Source of the DNA: Gordius sp. MW1
Lineage: Eukaryota; Nematomorpha; Gordioida; Gordea; Gordiidae
Length of the DNA stretch: 64,000 nt
Assembly: GCA_964036665.1 (NCBI GenBank)
Contig: OZ038533.1
Span: 15,409,075-15,473,074, forward strand
Direction: 5' to 3'
A program made the position numbers and the translations under genes. Below are positions 22,415 to 32,300 of the stretch, piece after piece. Position 1 is the first letter of the stretch. The number at the start of each line of letters is the position of its first letter. The notes below the pieces were generated by a model that was not told the origin of the DNA, did no database searches, and saw nothing but the letters and a program-made list of their open reading frames with translations.

Positions 22415-23221
22415 CCTCCCCCTTTAACGAGAAAACCAAGGCTTAATAATTATTTAGCTATAGGTCGAAGCGGATTTAGCTAGAGGTCAAGGCGGCGATT
22501 TACCTTACTTTTTTAAATCAAAGTTCAAACAAACCATAGGTATAACAAACAATATAATTTTAACACTTTTTAAACCAAAAAAGTAATATAATATATCGTT
22601 TTGCTTTTGCCCTCGGAACTGATTCATGGACGACTGATTTACTCGATGAAATCCTGCACTGTGAATCAGTTATTACTTCATGGCTACTGGACTTGACGTC
22701 CCAGCTCTGTAAAGCACCAATGGGGTACTTCACGGCTACTGGACGTTGTCCCAGCTCTGTAAAGCACTACTGAGCAACAGCTTCAACCAAAATTATAATA
22801 AATTTATACTAAATTACCCCACAGAACTTTTATTTTATACCTATACTGTAACTTGCCTTTTTAAATAACATTTCTCTCGCCGCCCCTTTCTAATTTTATC
22901 AAAATCATACGCAAACATCAGACATTGACGAATATTGACCTTCAGAATTTTTAAGGGTTGCTTTTGAATAATTGGTATTTGTAACTGAATCATCTGTTCT
23001 AAGGTGGATCTTGGAATTTTTTTTCGTTCATAGAATATTGCTATTTGTCTTCGGACAACTCTGTTGTTAGGTTGTCGCTGTTTGGTTGGCTGTCTATTGT
23101 TAGGAAGATTGGGGAATTGTTTTCTCGCACTCTCGGATGTTCTTCATTCCCTGTGAATTTAAAAACGAAAGAGTTTCTCGAATAATCGATATGATAGTGG
23201 ATGGGATAAATTTATTTATGG

Positions 23222-23245
23222 TTCGATTCCACCTTTCCGGCGCCT
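23222..23245 (-). promoter_or_regulatory. Primer binding site of the small LTR element
   Basis: On the minus strand GGCGCCGGAAAGGTGG lies 2 nt after the LTR end. Its complement continues into TTCGATTCC, like the T arm of a tRNA, so about 24 nt could pair with a tRNA 3' end. The usual TGG start reads TAGG here. Confidence 0.55.
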
Positions 23246-23246
23246 A

Positions 23247-23656
23247 TAATAAATCCTCGTAAAAATGGTATTTATTGATTTAAATTATGATTTTGTTATT
23301 ATGAATCTAAACTACCGAATACTCTCTTTTATTTATGCGACTGAAAAATCAGCGATAAAATATATACGCCATTTTTCTGGTTATAATATTTACTAAAAAT
23401 AAAAAGAATCGATAAGATGGTAATAAAATAAACGATCTATTTATAAAGTAGAGATATAACAATCTATTTATATCGTAGAGATATTAACAATCTATTTATA
23501 TAGTAGAGATATTAACAATCATGACTTATCAGTCATCAAAAAAAATTTATCGTATGGGAATGAATATAATTTGTGGATAACAACCGGGAGGAGTACAAGG
23601 GGTAATAATAAAAAAAACGTTAAATAAAATTATAAGAGAAAGGGTGGAACACCACA
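23247..23656 (-). repeat. 5' LTR of the small LTR element
   Basis: Matches 22009-22414. It contains a local triplication of ATCTATTTATA...GTAGAGATATTAACA at about 23425-23520 that the other LTR lacks. Confidence 0.88.
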
Positions 23657-24773
23657 CATCCAGTGGTACATCAAAGAGATTCAGTCTAAAGGTCGGTGAG
23701 CATCAAGGATCGGCACTAAGTCCATTGCTCTTCATAACAATAACGGATTCGATAACGAAGGACCTGACGCGAATCACCTTGGGCAATGCTCTTTGCGGAT
23801 GATATAGTGCGCAGCCTCAAATGTGGAATTAGCAGAGCAGTTAAAAGTGTGGATGGACCAAATTAAAAGCTAGGCCTTAAGGTCAAGCGAGATTGAATAT
23901 GTATGATTGGAATTGGGTAATGAATACAAAGAAACACATCTGCAAATCAATGACTGGTGTTTAAGCAGTTGGAAGGAATTCAAATATCTTGGTTCTAGGG
24001 TACAATGTGATGGGGGTGTGAAAAACGAAATCAAGGCAAGAATAAACGCAAGCTGGCTATAGTTCAGGGAGTTGAGTGGTTTCCTATTTGACAAACACAT
24101 ACCACTTAAATTGAAAGTACGGTTATATAACACCGTTATTGTACCCACGGTATTGTATGGAGCGGGACCAAAGCCATTAAGGCAAAAGAAGAGCAAAGCT
24201 TGGCCACAATGGAGATGCGAATGTTAAGATGGATTTTGGGAATAAGCTAAAATATGAGGAATCAAGACTAAAGGGATAAATAAATATGGTTCCGATTTAG
24301 AGAAAGTTGGTGGTAAGAAGATTGAGATGGTATGGCCATTTGGAGAGACGGGAGGAAAGTCACCTGGCAAATCGTATCAAGAAAGTGCAAGTCGTAGGTA
24401 AGCGAAAGAGAGGGAGGGATAAACTAACATGGAAACACAAAATAGATATGGATTTGAGAAGGTACGAGCTAAAGCGAAGCTGGTGTAAGTGCAGGTATAC
24501 ATGCAGAACCTACTTGAAGGAGCTAACCACTAAGTGTGACAAAGTAGGAAAGAAAATATATAATTTAGTCAAATATTGGTTAACTTATAAATTTCTAAGT
24601 ATATTTATATTTGACTGAAGCAGTGATTTTGATACAAATGTTATAATTTGCTAGAACTATCAAATTTAATAAGGTCTTTAATCTAACAATCAGTATATTT
24701 ATTACATAGAAGTTTCTCTAAAACACTCACGAGTACTAGTTTCGACTCAAATCTAAAAAGTGTCAATACACAC

Positions 24774-24927
24774 TGATACAATTGAGAAACTAATTTATTT
24801 GATAGTAAGTTATACATGATACAATTGGAAAAACAACATGGCGAAATGGAAGTCAAAACTAAAAATGCGAAACGATTCATTGTCTCGTTTGGGAATTGAT
24901 ATTAATACAATATTCAAATAAATAACA
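24774..24927 (-). repeat. 3' LTR of the kinesin-carrying element
   Basis: 154 bp, forward TGATACA...AATAACA, matching 26948-27121 apart from substitutions and an indel of about 20 bp near 24905. Confidence 0.85.
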
Positions 24928-24930
24928 TAT

Positions 24931-24948
24931 ATCCTCCCTTTCTTTTTG
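24931..24948 (-). promoter_or_regulatory. Polypurine tract of the kinesin-carrying element
   Basis: On the minus strand CCAAAAAGAAAGGGAGGA lies directly before the 3' LTR. Confidence 0.7.
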
Positions 24949-24952
24949 GCTT

Positions 24953-25200
24953 TTAATTATATTTTCTCGATAAGTATTGAAGGTGGGTTAGGCTTAACTG
25001 ACGGTTATACACTTGCACCAGCTCTTGTGTATCTACGAACCTCTTCCTTAGTTGGTCGACATGCTTCCGCAATAGCCTTCCATCCGCTTCCATCGAGTAG
25101 GACAACGGCTCCGTTCTTGTTGCCATGAAACCCTCATGCCAACCTTGACTCGATTTCTTTCTCACCCATTTCGGTTGCTCGGGAAGAATACTCCTGCCAT
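24953..25200 (-). pseudogene. Retrotransposon integrase C-terminal tail
   Basis: An open stretch ending at 24953, next to the polypurine tract. It reads PKWVRKKSSQGWHEG, then EPLSYSMEADGRLLRKHVDQ, the typical end of gypsy integrases where a chromatin- or DNA-binding tail of the form W..G.I....PLSY.V...G...RRHVDQLR closes pol. Its presence directly downstream of kinesin sequence shows that the middle of pol was replaced, not just lost at the 3' side. Confidence 0.75.
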
Positions 25201-25221
25201 TAATTACTTGTCATGCGCCAC

Positions 25222-25790
25222 GCTATCGACATTGGCAGCAGATTTATGCCAAATCCCGTACTCTAACCCAGAAACGACAGTATCGGTAGGGCCATCACCA
25301 CCCTTGCAATTTTCTTGCCTATCTTTGGCCACTTTTAATATCGGCCTGGCTTCTTCGTTGGTGGCTTCATGCCTTTTGTCGTGGGCCCTTGCATTTATTT
25401 GCTTGTACCATGTCTCGTCTTTCTTGTAGTTGCCCGGTTTCCCATATAAAACGGCCAGATTGTTGAGTGTGGAAAGTATTTCGTAACCCGAATTCAAGAT
25501 GGAACCCGACCCTTTGCTGCTTCCCCGTATATACTAGTTCCGCTATTAGGACCGTCTGAGTCTGCCTGGTTATCTTCGAACCCGAGATCTCTGAGCGTTA
25601 GGTTTGATGCCCTATGGTCGGTGTTGATGGCAGAAATGTCTTCATCGTATTTCTTAATATTCGGCATGTATTCCAAGTGTTTGTCTATTTCTTCCAACGC
25701 AGCCACGTTTCGTTCGCTAGCCATCAGCTTTTGTTGAGTCTTAGCCAACTCGTCTCGTAGCCAAGCATTTTCTTGACACGCAATCGAGGT
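25222..25790 (-). pseudogene. Klc: Captured kinesin light chain segment
   Basis: Kinesin light chain is the cargo-binding TPR subunit of kinesin-1. The segment starts with the end of the heavy-chain-binding coiled coil (CQENAWLRDELAKTQQKL, then KHLEYM and KKYDEDIS), close to the family's CQENQWLRDELANTQQKL...KHLEFM...KKYDDDIS. A frameshift near 25495 follows the acidic linker. It then reads GYEI and TLNNLAVLYGK (start of a central TPR), fused to the end of the last-but-one TPR (YKQINARAH) and the family's conserved IW-V-A-R-E linker, ending at GIWHKSAANVDS (family GGWHKAAKVDS). Most TPRs are missing; the join falls at the repeated NNLA motif. No introns are present. The flanking sequence on both sides is retroelement. 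Confidence 0.85.
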
Positions 25791-26155
25791 TTGATTGTTT
25801 AAACTACTTACATTATGAACTTCTACCATTGGGGGAAGTGGCAGATTTAAAGCTAAGCTCCATGGGAAACCAAAAAGTGGTACCTCCTTACCCTTGCTAA
25901 CCACCACTGTTAAAAACGCTTGCCCACTTGAACTTTCACCGTTGATTCACCCAATATCTCTAGAAATGTACAACCGTATACTAGAGGTGGTATGGCCTTT
26001 CTAAGTATGGGCTGGCCGATTTCTTTCCATAACGATGCATTAATTACAGACACCTGCGCCCCAGTGTCAAAATCCAACACTGTCCAGCGATCGTTGATTT
26101 TCACCCTAATCGTGGCCCGATGCCCTCGACGATTAATCTGGCATATTGAATCCAT
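25791..26155 (-). pseudogene. Retropepsin and start of the pol linker
   Basis: 25910-26155 encodes an aspartic protease core with VLDFDTGAQVSVIN (catalytic DTG) and a flap-like GESTVKVQVG. A stop at 25910 sits next to a +1 continuation (LTVVVSKGKEVPLFGFPW, then ALNLPLP) that matches the protease-RT junction of gypsy elements. Retroelement similarity fades at about 25795, where the kinesin sequence starts. Confidence 0.8.
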
Positions 26156-26181
26156 AGAACCGGCATCATTATCTTCTCCGG

Positions 26182-26928
26182 TTATATATGCTTACTGTAC
26201 CTTAAAATCGTCTTTACAACACCGACGTAATGTTCCCTCCTATTCCACTTTCTACAATACGCCATGAAGGCAGGACACTGATTTGGACAATGATTCCTGT
26301 CGCAACGTTGGCATTTAAAAATCTTGTCGGATTTAAAAAACCTGTCGCCTTGCGTCCTCGATATCTTTTGAACCATAGGAATATTTTCCTGAGTCTCCTT
26401 CTCATCTCTTTCTATTGTTAGTGCCATGTCTAGCACCTTCTAATGTGAGAGGACTTCCGTCCTTTTCCTCACAATTGGAAAATTTTGTCCGAATTCGAGT
26501 TCCAACCGTTGAATATCTACTCCAAAAATCAGCTGATCCCAAATACATGCCTCTATGTCTACCTTAATGTTGCAATTGTGGACTATGGAATTTATTTTTC
26601 TATAAAAATCTAAAACCGATTCACCTGAGCCTCTTTTCGATCGCATCAGTTCCATTCTCGCCGCAAATGCCGAAGTTGTCTTTTTAAATACCTTATGCAA
26701 AGTCGATACGATTTCTTCCCATATGGCATCTTTAAAAAGTTTTGGGTATAAAAACTGAGACAGTTTTCTTAAATTAGCCGTGCCTAAAAATGCTCTAATT
26801 AGCTTTTTCCTTGCCACATTGGATGATAGTCCTATAATATCCAGGCGAGCGTCCACGTAATCTAAATAGTCTTCGATATTCTGGTTGCAGGAATCAAATT
26901 CCTTAGAATAATCCAATTTAAAAGTCAT
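26182..26928 (-). pseudogene. Retrotransposon gag with zinc knuckle
   Basis: 26440-26928 is the gag matrix/capsid part, starting at the ATG 20 nt after the LTR end (MTFKLDYSKEF). It contains the capsid-like FYRKINSIVHNCNI and IFGV steps shared with the gypsy gag at 6663-8072. A frame change near 26438 leads to 26182-26436, with a CQRCDRNHCPNQCP zinc-knuckle remnant. Confidence 0.8.
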
Positions 26929-26934
26929 AGCAGA

Positions 26935-26946
26935 CTCGCAGCGCCA
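26935..26946 (-). promoter_or_regulatory. Primer binding site of the kinesin-carrying element
   Basis: On the minus strand TGGCGCTGCGAG lies 1 nt after the LTR end TGTATCA. Starting with TGG, it fits pairing with a tRNA CCA end. Which tRNA is not clear. Confidence 0.6.
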
Positions 26947-26947
26947 A

Positions 26948-27121
26948 TGATACAATTGAGAAACTAATTTATTTGATAGTAAGTTATATATGATACATGA
27001 AAAACAACATGGCGAAATGGAAGTCAAAACTAAAAATGCGAAACGATTTATTGTCTCGTTTGGGAATGATATTAAAATATTAAACTATATAACATAAAAT
27101 ATAATATTCAAATACATAACA
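26948..27121 (-). repeat. 5' LTR of the kinesin-carrying element
   Basis: 174 bp, forward TGATACA...CATAACA (TG...CA ends on the coding strand), paired with 24774-24927. Confidence 0.85.
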
Positions 27122-27696
27122 AACACCACCATTAAATACCAAATTTAATGCACACTAATGCTATTTCATATATTAAACAAAACGCTCCTTTCGCGCTATA
27201 CTTCAAATTAATTTATAGCACTATCCATAGAAATAATTTCTTCCTTAGGAATTAGTTCATATCGTTATTGTGAGTGAGATGTCGTATCGCGCTAAATTTT
27301 TGGAAAGTTTGTGTATTAAGGTTTTTTAAAAATATAAAGGTTTGCCATTCGGATTTTTTAACACCTATAATATTTTTAATAAAACAGGAGAAATTTTTAT
27401 TCGTATAAATTTTTTGTTAAAAAAGTCGAGAATTCTCGTCGAGACTAAACCGAAATTTTTCTAGACTGAGGCGAGACAAGATCCAGATTTTCAATCGCTC
27501 CCGATACGAGACGAGAATTTGCATTCAAGACCAAGACGAGACCGAAACACTATTTAAAGCTTAAAGTTTTATAGCCATGATATTATATGAGTTTGTTATT
27601 AATTTTAAAGACATGTCTAACTCATTAGAAGTAAAGATAGCTGTAATTTATCAATGTGTGGGCTACTAAGATAGAAAACGATTCAACAATTGAAAA

Positions 27697-27879
27697 CATG
27701 GGCGTACGCAGGGGGGGGGCAGGGGGGGGGGCGGCTGCCCCCCCCCCCCTAATTTATGAAAAAAAAAAATTTTCAATGCAAAAACATTGAAAAATTAAAA
27801 AAAATTATGTTTTGCCCCCCTCTAAATGAACTTTTGAACGTTTTGCCCCCCCCTAATTCAAAACCTGCGTACGCCCATG
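27697..27879. mobile_element. GC-rich MITE with 8-bp target duplication
   Basis: 183 bp. Perfect terminal inverted repeats CATGGGCGTACGCAGG and CCTGCGTACGCCCATG, G run next to one end, C runs next to the other. Flanked by an exact 8-bp duplication ATTGAAAA (27689-27696, 27880-27887). Eight-base duplications are typical of hAT transposons. Confidence 0.9.
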
Positions 27880-27887
27880 ATTGAAAA

Positions 27888-28672
27888 TCATTAAAAATTA
27901 AAACATACTAATGGACATTAACTAAGATCATTGTGAAACTTACGCATCATCGACAATCATTATAAATTGTTTTATTTAAGGAAGGCAAATTATTTTGTGC
28001 AATTTATGACCCCCTTTACATGTATTTGTTTTAAACTCGCACTCTTTAGCAAATAATTAAACGCCTGGTTGAGGAGTATAATAATGTAATAGGCTCCCTT
28101 TGGTTGGATCGAAAGAATATAAAGCCTGATTCTACTAATTCTTTTTATTAGACAGTTGTTCACATATTTAATAAAGATAAATAGACTAAAGGTTAAGATT
28201 ATTACTGAATTTATTTTATTATCAAATTATGGCTACTAGATTACTAATTTGTTGGTAATTACAAAAATTATAAGGTATTAAATTTTGTTGTAGCGCGTCT
28301 TTTAAATAATATGATTCACACAGATATTTGTGAATCCTAATAAGTTGACATAAGGAGATGTATATATTTTCAAAAATAAGAATTGGCATTTATTAATCTC
28401 ATGGGATTATTAAATCATGCATGAGGAAAAGCGTTCAATAATGCGGACTGCAGGGACCAATTATTAAGTACAAAAAAACATATTCTTAAACTATTAACGT
28501 GCACATACTTTACAATATATATATTAACACGTGAAATTTATTGTAACATAATACAATAGGTTTGTCCTTTATAAAAAAATAACTTATAGACTGCCTATCA
28601 GAACTGGTGAAAACGTTCACATGTTAATTTCAAGTTTCAATCTTAATTTAGTCAAACTATATAGTTTACAAT
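27888..28672. other. No gene recognised
   Basis: AT-rich sequence without a convincing frame, splice context or repeat. Confidence 0.55.
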
Positions 28673-28680
28673 GAATAGAA

Positions 28681-29072
28681 GAATCATGTTCAAAATATCG
28701 ACAGTTCATAATATCGACAACCATAAAAAATTAGTTTTTAATATATTAAGTATGTATAAATTGCTTTTATATTATTACATATAGTTTATTATATACACTC
28801 AATTATATAACACCCTTACCAGACTAACTTGTATTTATTAATTATATAATTTAGTATTGAATATATTAAGTAATACGTATAAATTGCTTTTATACACTTA
28901 AAATTATATACCACCCTATACCAAAAAAACTTTTACTTATTAATTATATGATTTAGTGTTTAATATATTATAATAAATATGTAGAAATTGCTTATATATA
29001 ATTTTATATATTTTAATATATACATATATTGGTTGTCGTTATTATGAACTGTTGATATTTTTAACAGAAGCG
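28681..29072. mobile_element. Short inverted-repeat element, 8-bp target duplication
   Basis: 392 bp. Terminal arms: ATGTTCAAAATATCGACAG and TTCATAATATCGACAACC at the left, with the complement GGTTGTCGTTATTATGAAC and TGTTGATATTTTTAACAG at the right. Exact 8-bp duplication GAATAGAA (28673-28680, 29073-29080). The interior is about three AT-rich subrepeats (TATAAATTGCTTTTATA type) also found in the 2.5-kb element at 50983. It is non-coding. Confidence 0.88.
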
Positions 29073-29212
29073 GAATAGAATAGAAAATTTAATTATTTTT
29101 TATTCATTATTGTTTTTCATTTATAGCAGCAATTAAAACACTGTCTAAGATCTCTAATAAATCTTCTGTTCTATCATTCATGACTTGTTAATAAACATCT
29201 TCATAGGACAAG

Positions 29213-29218
29213 TTTATT
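29213..29218 (-). terminator. Candidate poly(A) signal of the neuropeptide gene
   Basis: AATAAA on the minus strand, about 180 nt downstream of the stop at 29397, within otherwise unannotated AT-rich DNA. Common by chance in such DNA. Confidence 0.3.
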
Positions 29219-29396
29219 TAGTTTTATAGGTATAAAATTTAGGTTACATACATAATGATAAATAACTTAATTTTGTCAAAGCAATAATATTATATAAACG
29301 TCAAGGTGAATTAACATTGAAATGACAATTAAATTACATTAAAAGGGTTGTTGTTAGATTCTACGGAAGTCTGATTACATTAATTTTACATATAAT

Positions 29397-32300
29397 TCAT
29401 CTTCTACCAAAACGTAGGAATGGGTAAGCCGTCTTTTTGGTTAAATCATCTGCAAAACAGGGATAAAATATATATTAAAATATGAGCAAAACATTAGTTG
29501 GTAATCATTTTAGGGTAAACAATGATAAAATTCACCTGAACTTCTGAGCCAAATTCTATACGGGCTGTTTTTCTTGTTCCTAGCGTTATCAAACATCATG
29601 GCTTCATAAGCTCCCTCGTCCGAATCTGTCATGATTTGCATTTAAGAATTAGACATTTATAGATTTGGTATAGACAATTTTGAATTAAATCCCATATACT
29701 ATTCAAATCGAGTTATATCTTAGCAAATTTTTATATATTTTTATTTAATTCCTTAGTAGTTTATCTTTAACCCTGCATCAACCACCGATTTTATACAATG
29801 ACATTCTTATTAATAGATTGAATAATCAATATAGTATAGAAAATGGAAAGTTAAGCAAAGTTGTAAAATTAGAAATATTATATTAAAGCCTAATGACAAC
29901 TTTTGCCAAATTGCCACATTTTCATCGTGCGATAAGAAATTGACCAAGTCGTGTGTATAGTCAAATGAATCTTCTCTCATCGAATTTTAGCAAAGCTAAG
30001 GCTAACCAATGTATATTAGCTAAATTCATAAATACTTGATGTTTTATTTTGTCGATTTAAAAAAGCTTTGTCGTTTTAATATAATAGGCATTTAAATGTT
30101 TATTTTAACTTTAGATAATTATTATCCGAATTACGACAAAATTTAAGCCATTTTGGCTAAAGAAAGGATCGATTCTTAAATGTAAATAACGATGATTATG
30201 ACATTAAAGTAAATAGTTATCCTATCCTAATATAATGTCAATTTATCATGTCTTTTTGTGTCTGCTGCTTTGTAATAAGATTTGAACCAAACGAAGACTT
30301 AATTTAAATTTATATTAATTTTAGGGCCGATCGATATAAATTAATGCAAATTCGCTTCAATGTTTTTTTCATTAAAACTAAACTTTTCCTTATAACATAA
30401 TCTTTTTATTTAAGCGAATCCTGTCTTTATATTGCTTGACTTATACGTGTTTTAATAACACATCTTTAAAACATATAGATCATCGAAAATTTATATATGT
30501 TTCGCATCGATTTGATTAATATGCAACATAAAACAATTAACTATTGCTTAAATTAAAACAATGTGCCACTTTATATAAGAATAAAAGCAACTATCGCCTA
30601 GCTGGAAAGGTTCTTTTAAAGGATTTATATAAAACAGTCTTTTTAGATGAATTTTAGTTATATTAATTACAAACCAAGATGCAAGGGCAGGGGGTCCGGC
30701 TGCCCCCCTCTGGCTAATTAGGGGGGGGGGGCAAATCATATATATTTTTTTTTAATTTTAAGAGTTTTTGTATTGAAATTTTTTTTTTAATTAGGGGGGG
30801 GGGGGGGGTCCTGCCTATGCCCATGTTACCACCTACTATATTATTTAAAATATTACTTAGTCATGTACACTTTCATGGGCATAGCCAGGGGGCATGGGGG
30901 CTAATTTACGAGAGAAAAAAATTTCAATGCAAAAACTTTGAAAAATTAAAAAAATTTATGTTTTGCCCCCCTCTAATTGAACTTTTAAACGTTTTACCCC
31001 CCCCCCCCCCTATCCAAAACCTGACTACGCCCATGTACACTTAATTAACAAACATAGAAACTTAATGCATTAATCTACCTTTACAAATTAATTATAAATA
31101 AAGGTTAAAAAAAAATTTAAATTCATTTTATTTTAAAATTAAGGTCAACAAACAAATAATGCAGGCCCAACCCTTGATTTCAGCTCAATACGGATGCTTG
31201 GCATAAATCTCTTTATAGACTATGAAATTTAAATGTAAAATTAATATTGAACTTAATTAAATACTCAGTAGTAAATTGAAAAATGCTCCGTATATTAACT
31301 TTAATATGCACATCTTTAAATTGACAGTATTTTTAGCAAAAATGCACAGTAATTTAAATTAGTCTCGATGTTAACTATTTAGGGCTCACATTTTATTTAA
31401 TATTTTAACTATCATGGTTTCATTGTTTTGATATATATATATAAAACTCGGGCCTTCGGCCCTCGTGGGAAGGGGGAGAAGGGAAGGGAAGGGGGGACGA
31501 CTCATCTGTACTTCGTATAAATGTATCATATTTGCTATGCAATTTCTGGGCGAGAAAAGTAGGAAGGGGCGAGAATGCCTACAGGGGGGTATTAAATGCC
31601 TAATGATTAATTAATTATTTATACAAATTTTCCATTTATAGGCAAAATGTAATATAGGCAAAATGTAATATAGGCAAGGGTTAGGGTTAGATTTAGTGTT
31701 TGCATCTAGTTGCGTATTACATTAGTTTTTATGGCCTTTAGTGATTATGGGTCTAACAAACATTATATTATAAAACATCACAATGTTAAGAATTTGCAGA
31801 ATTGTTGGAAGAAATTTTTGTTGAATTTGAACAATTTTAAATTAAAAAAATCAAAAATTTGGCCAATGGTCATTTTTTCTCTATTGGTCAGTACCAACAG
31901 ATACTCTATAAGTCAATGATAGCCAAAAAAACGGAAAAAAAAATTTGATGCTCACTTTGGCCAATAGTCATTTTTTTCCATTGGTCAGCAGCCAGCACAC
32001 GGTAAAAGTGGATATAAATTCATAAGAGTAAATAAAAACGAAAAATAATTTTCGAATCACATTTTGGCCAATGGTCATTTTTTTCCATTGGTCAGCAGCC
32101 AGGACACGGTAAATTCATAATAGTCAAAAAAAAAACGAAAAAAAGGTTTTCGAATCACATTTTGGCCAATGGTCATTTTATTCTATTGGTCAGCAGCCAG
32201 CGGACGGCCAAAAAGTCATAATAGCAATGGTAGGAACAGGAACAATCATAATAGTCAAAAAAACGAAAAAAATAATTTTGATTCACATTGTGGCCAATGG

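Larger units (their letters stand above)
22009..23656 (-). mobile_element. Small LTR retrotransposon without pol (TRIM/LARD-like)
   Basis: Two LTRs of 406 bp (22009-22414) and 410 bp (23247-23656) flank an 832-bp interior with no recognisable gag or pol. The insertion is bounded by an exact 5-bp target duplication CATCC (22004-22008 and 23657-23661). On the minus strand a purine run (AAAGGGGGAGG) precedes the LTR at 22414, and GGCGCCGGAAAGGTGG follows the LTR end at 23247, where a primer site belongs. The interior repeats GGCTACTGGAC...CCCAGCTCTGTAAAGCAC twice (22682-22717, 22733-22768). The LTRs differ by small indels, so it is not very young. It must have been mobilised in trans. Confidence 0.88.
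20425..24610 (+). mobile_element. LINE with APE endonuclease and RT, split by an LTR element
   Basis: A 5'-truncated, decayed non-LTR retrotransposon. 20440-20830 reads as the end of an APE endonuclease in broken frames (NVVSCYAPQ, then IIGADMNGHVG). 20867-21382 is the linker, and 21515-21739 the start of RT (GRAVGPDNI, WRESYVIPIYK). RT continues after the nested element at 23657 with GEHQGSALSPLLF, and the C-terminal tail at 24307-24618 has RLRWYGHLERR. Stops and shifts are scattered throughout. The nested LTR element (22009-23656) splits RT between the KVQTS and SGTSKRF steps; taking it out with one 5-bp target copy makes the frame continuous at that point. Confidence 0.88.
24774..27121 (-). 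mobile_element. LTR retrotransposon carrying a kinesin light chain segment
   Basis: A 2.35-kb element on the minus strand: 5' LTR (26948-27121), primer binding site, gag, zinc knuckle, retropepsin, then kinesin light chain sequence in place of RT, RNase H and most of integrase, then an integrase C-terminal tail, polypurine tract and 3' LTR (24774-24927). The flanks CACAC and AACAC resemble a mutated target duplication. Gag and protease are of gypsy type. The frames are broken in several places, so it is now dead, but LTRs and internal order show that it moved as one unit. The captured part has no introns, as expected if it was acquired through RNA. Confidence 0.88.

Noticed and set aside
24946..25429. 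Plus-strand open frames at 24946-25128 and 25136-25429
   Set aside because: They are shadows of the minus-strand integrase tail and kinesin segment.
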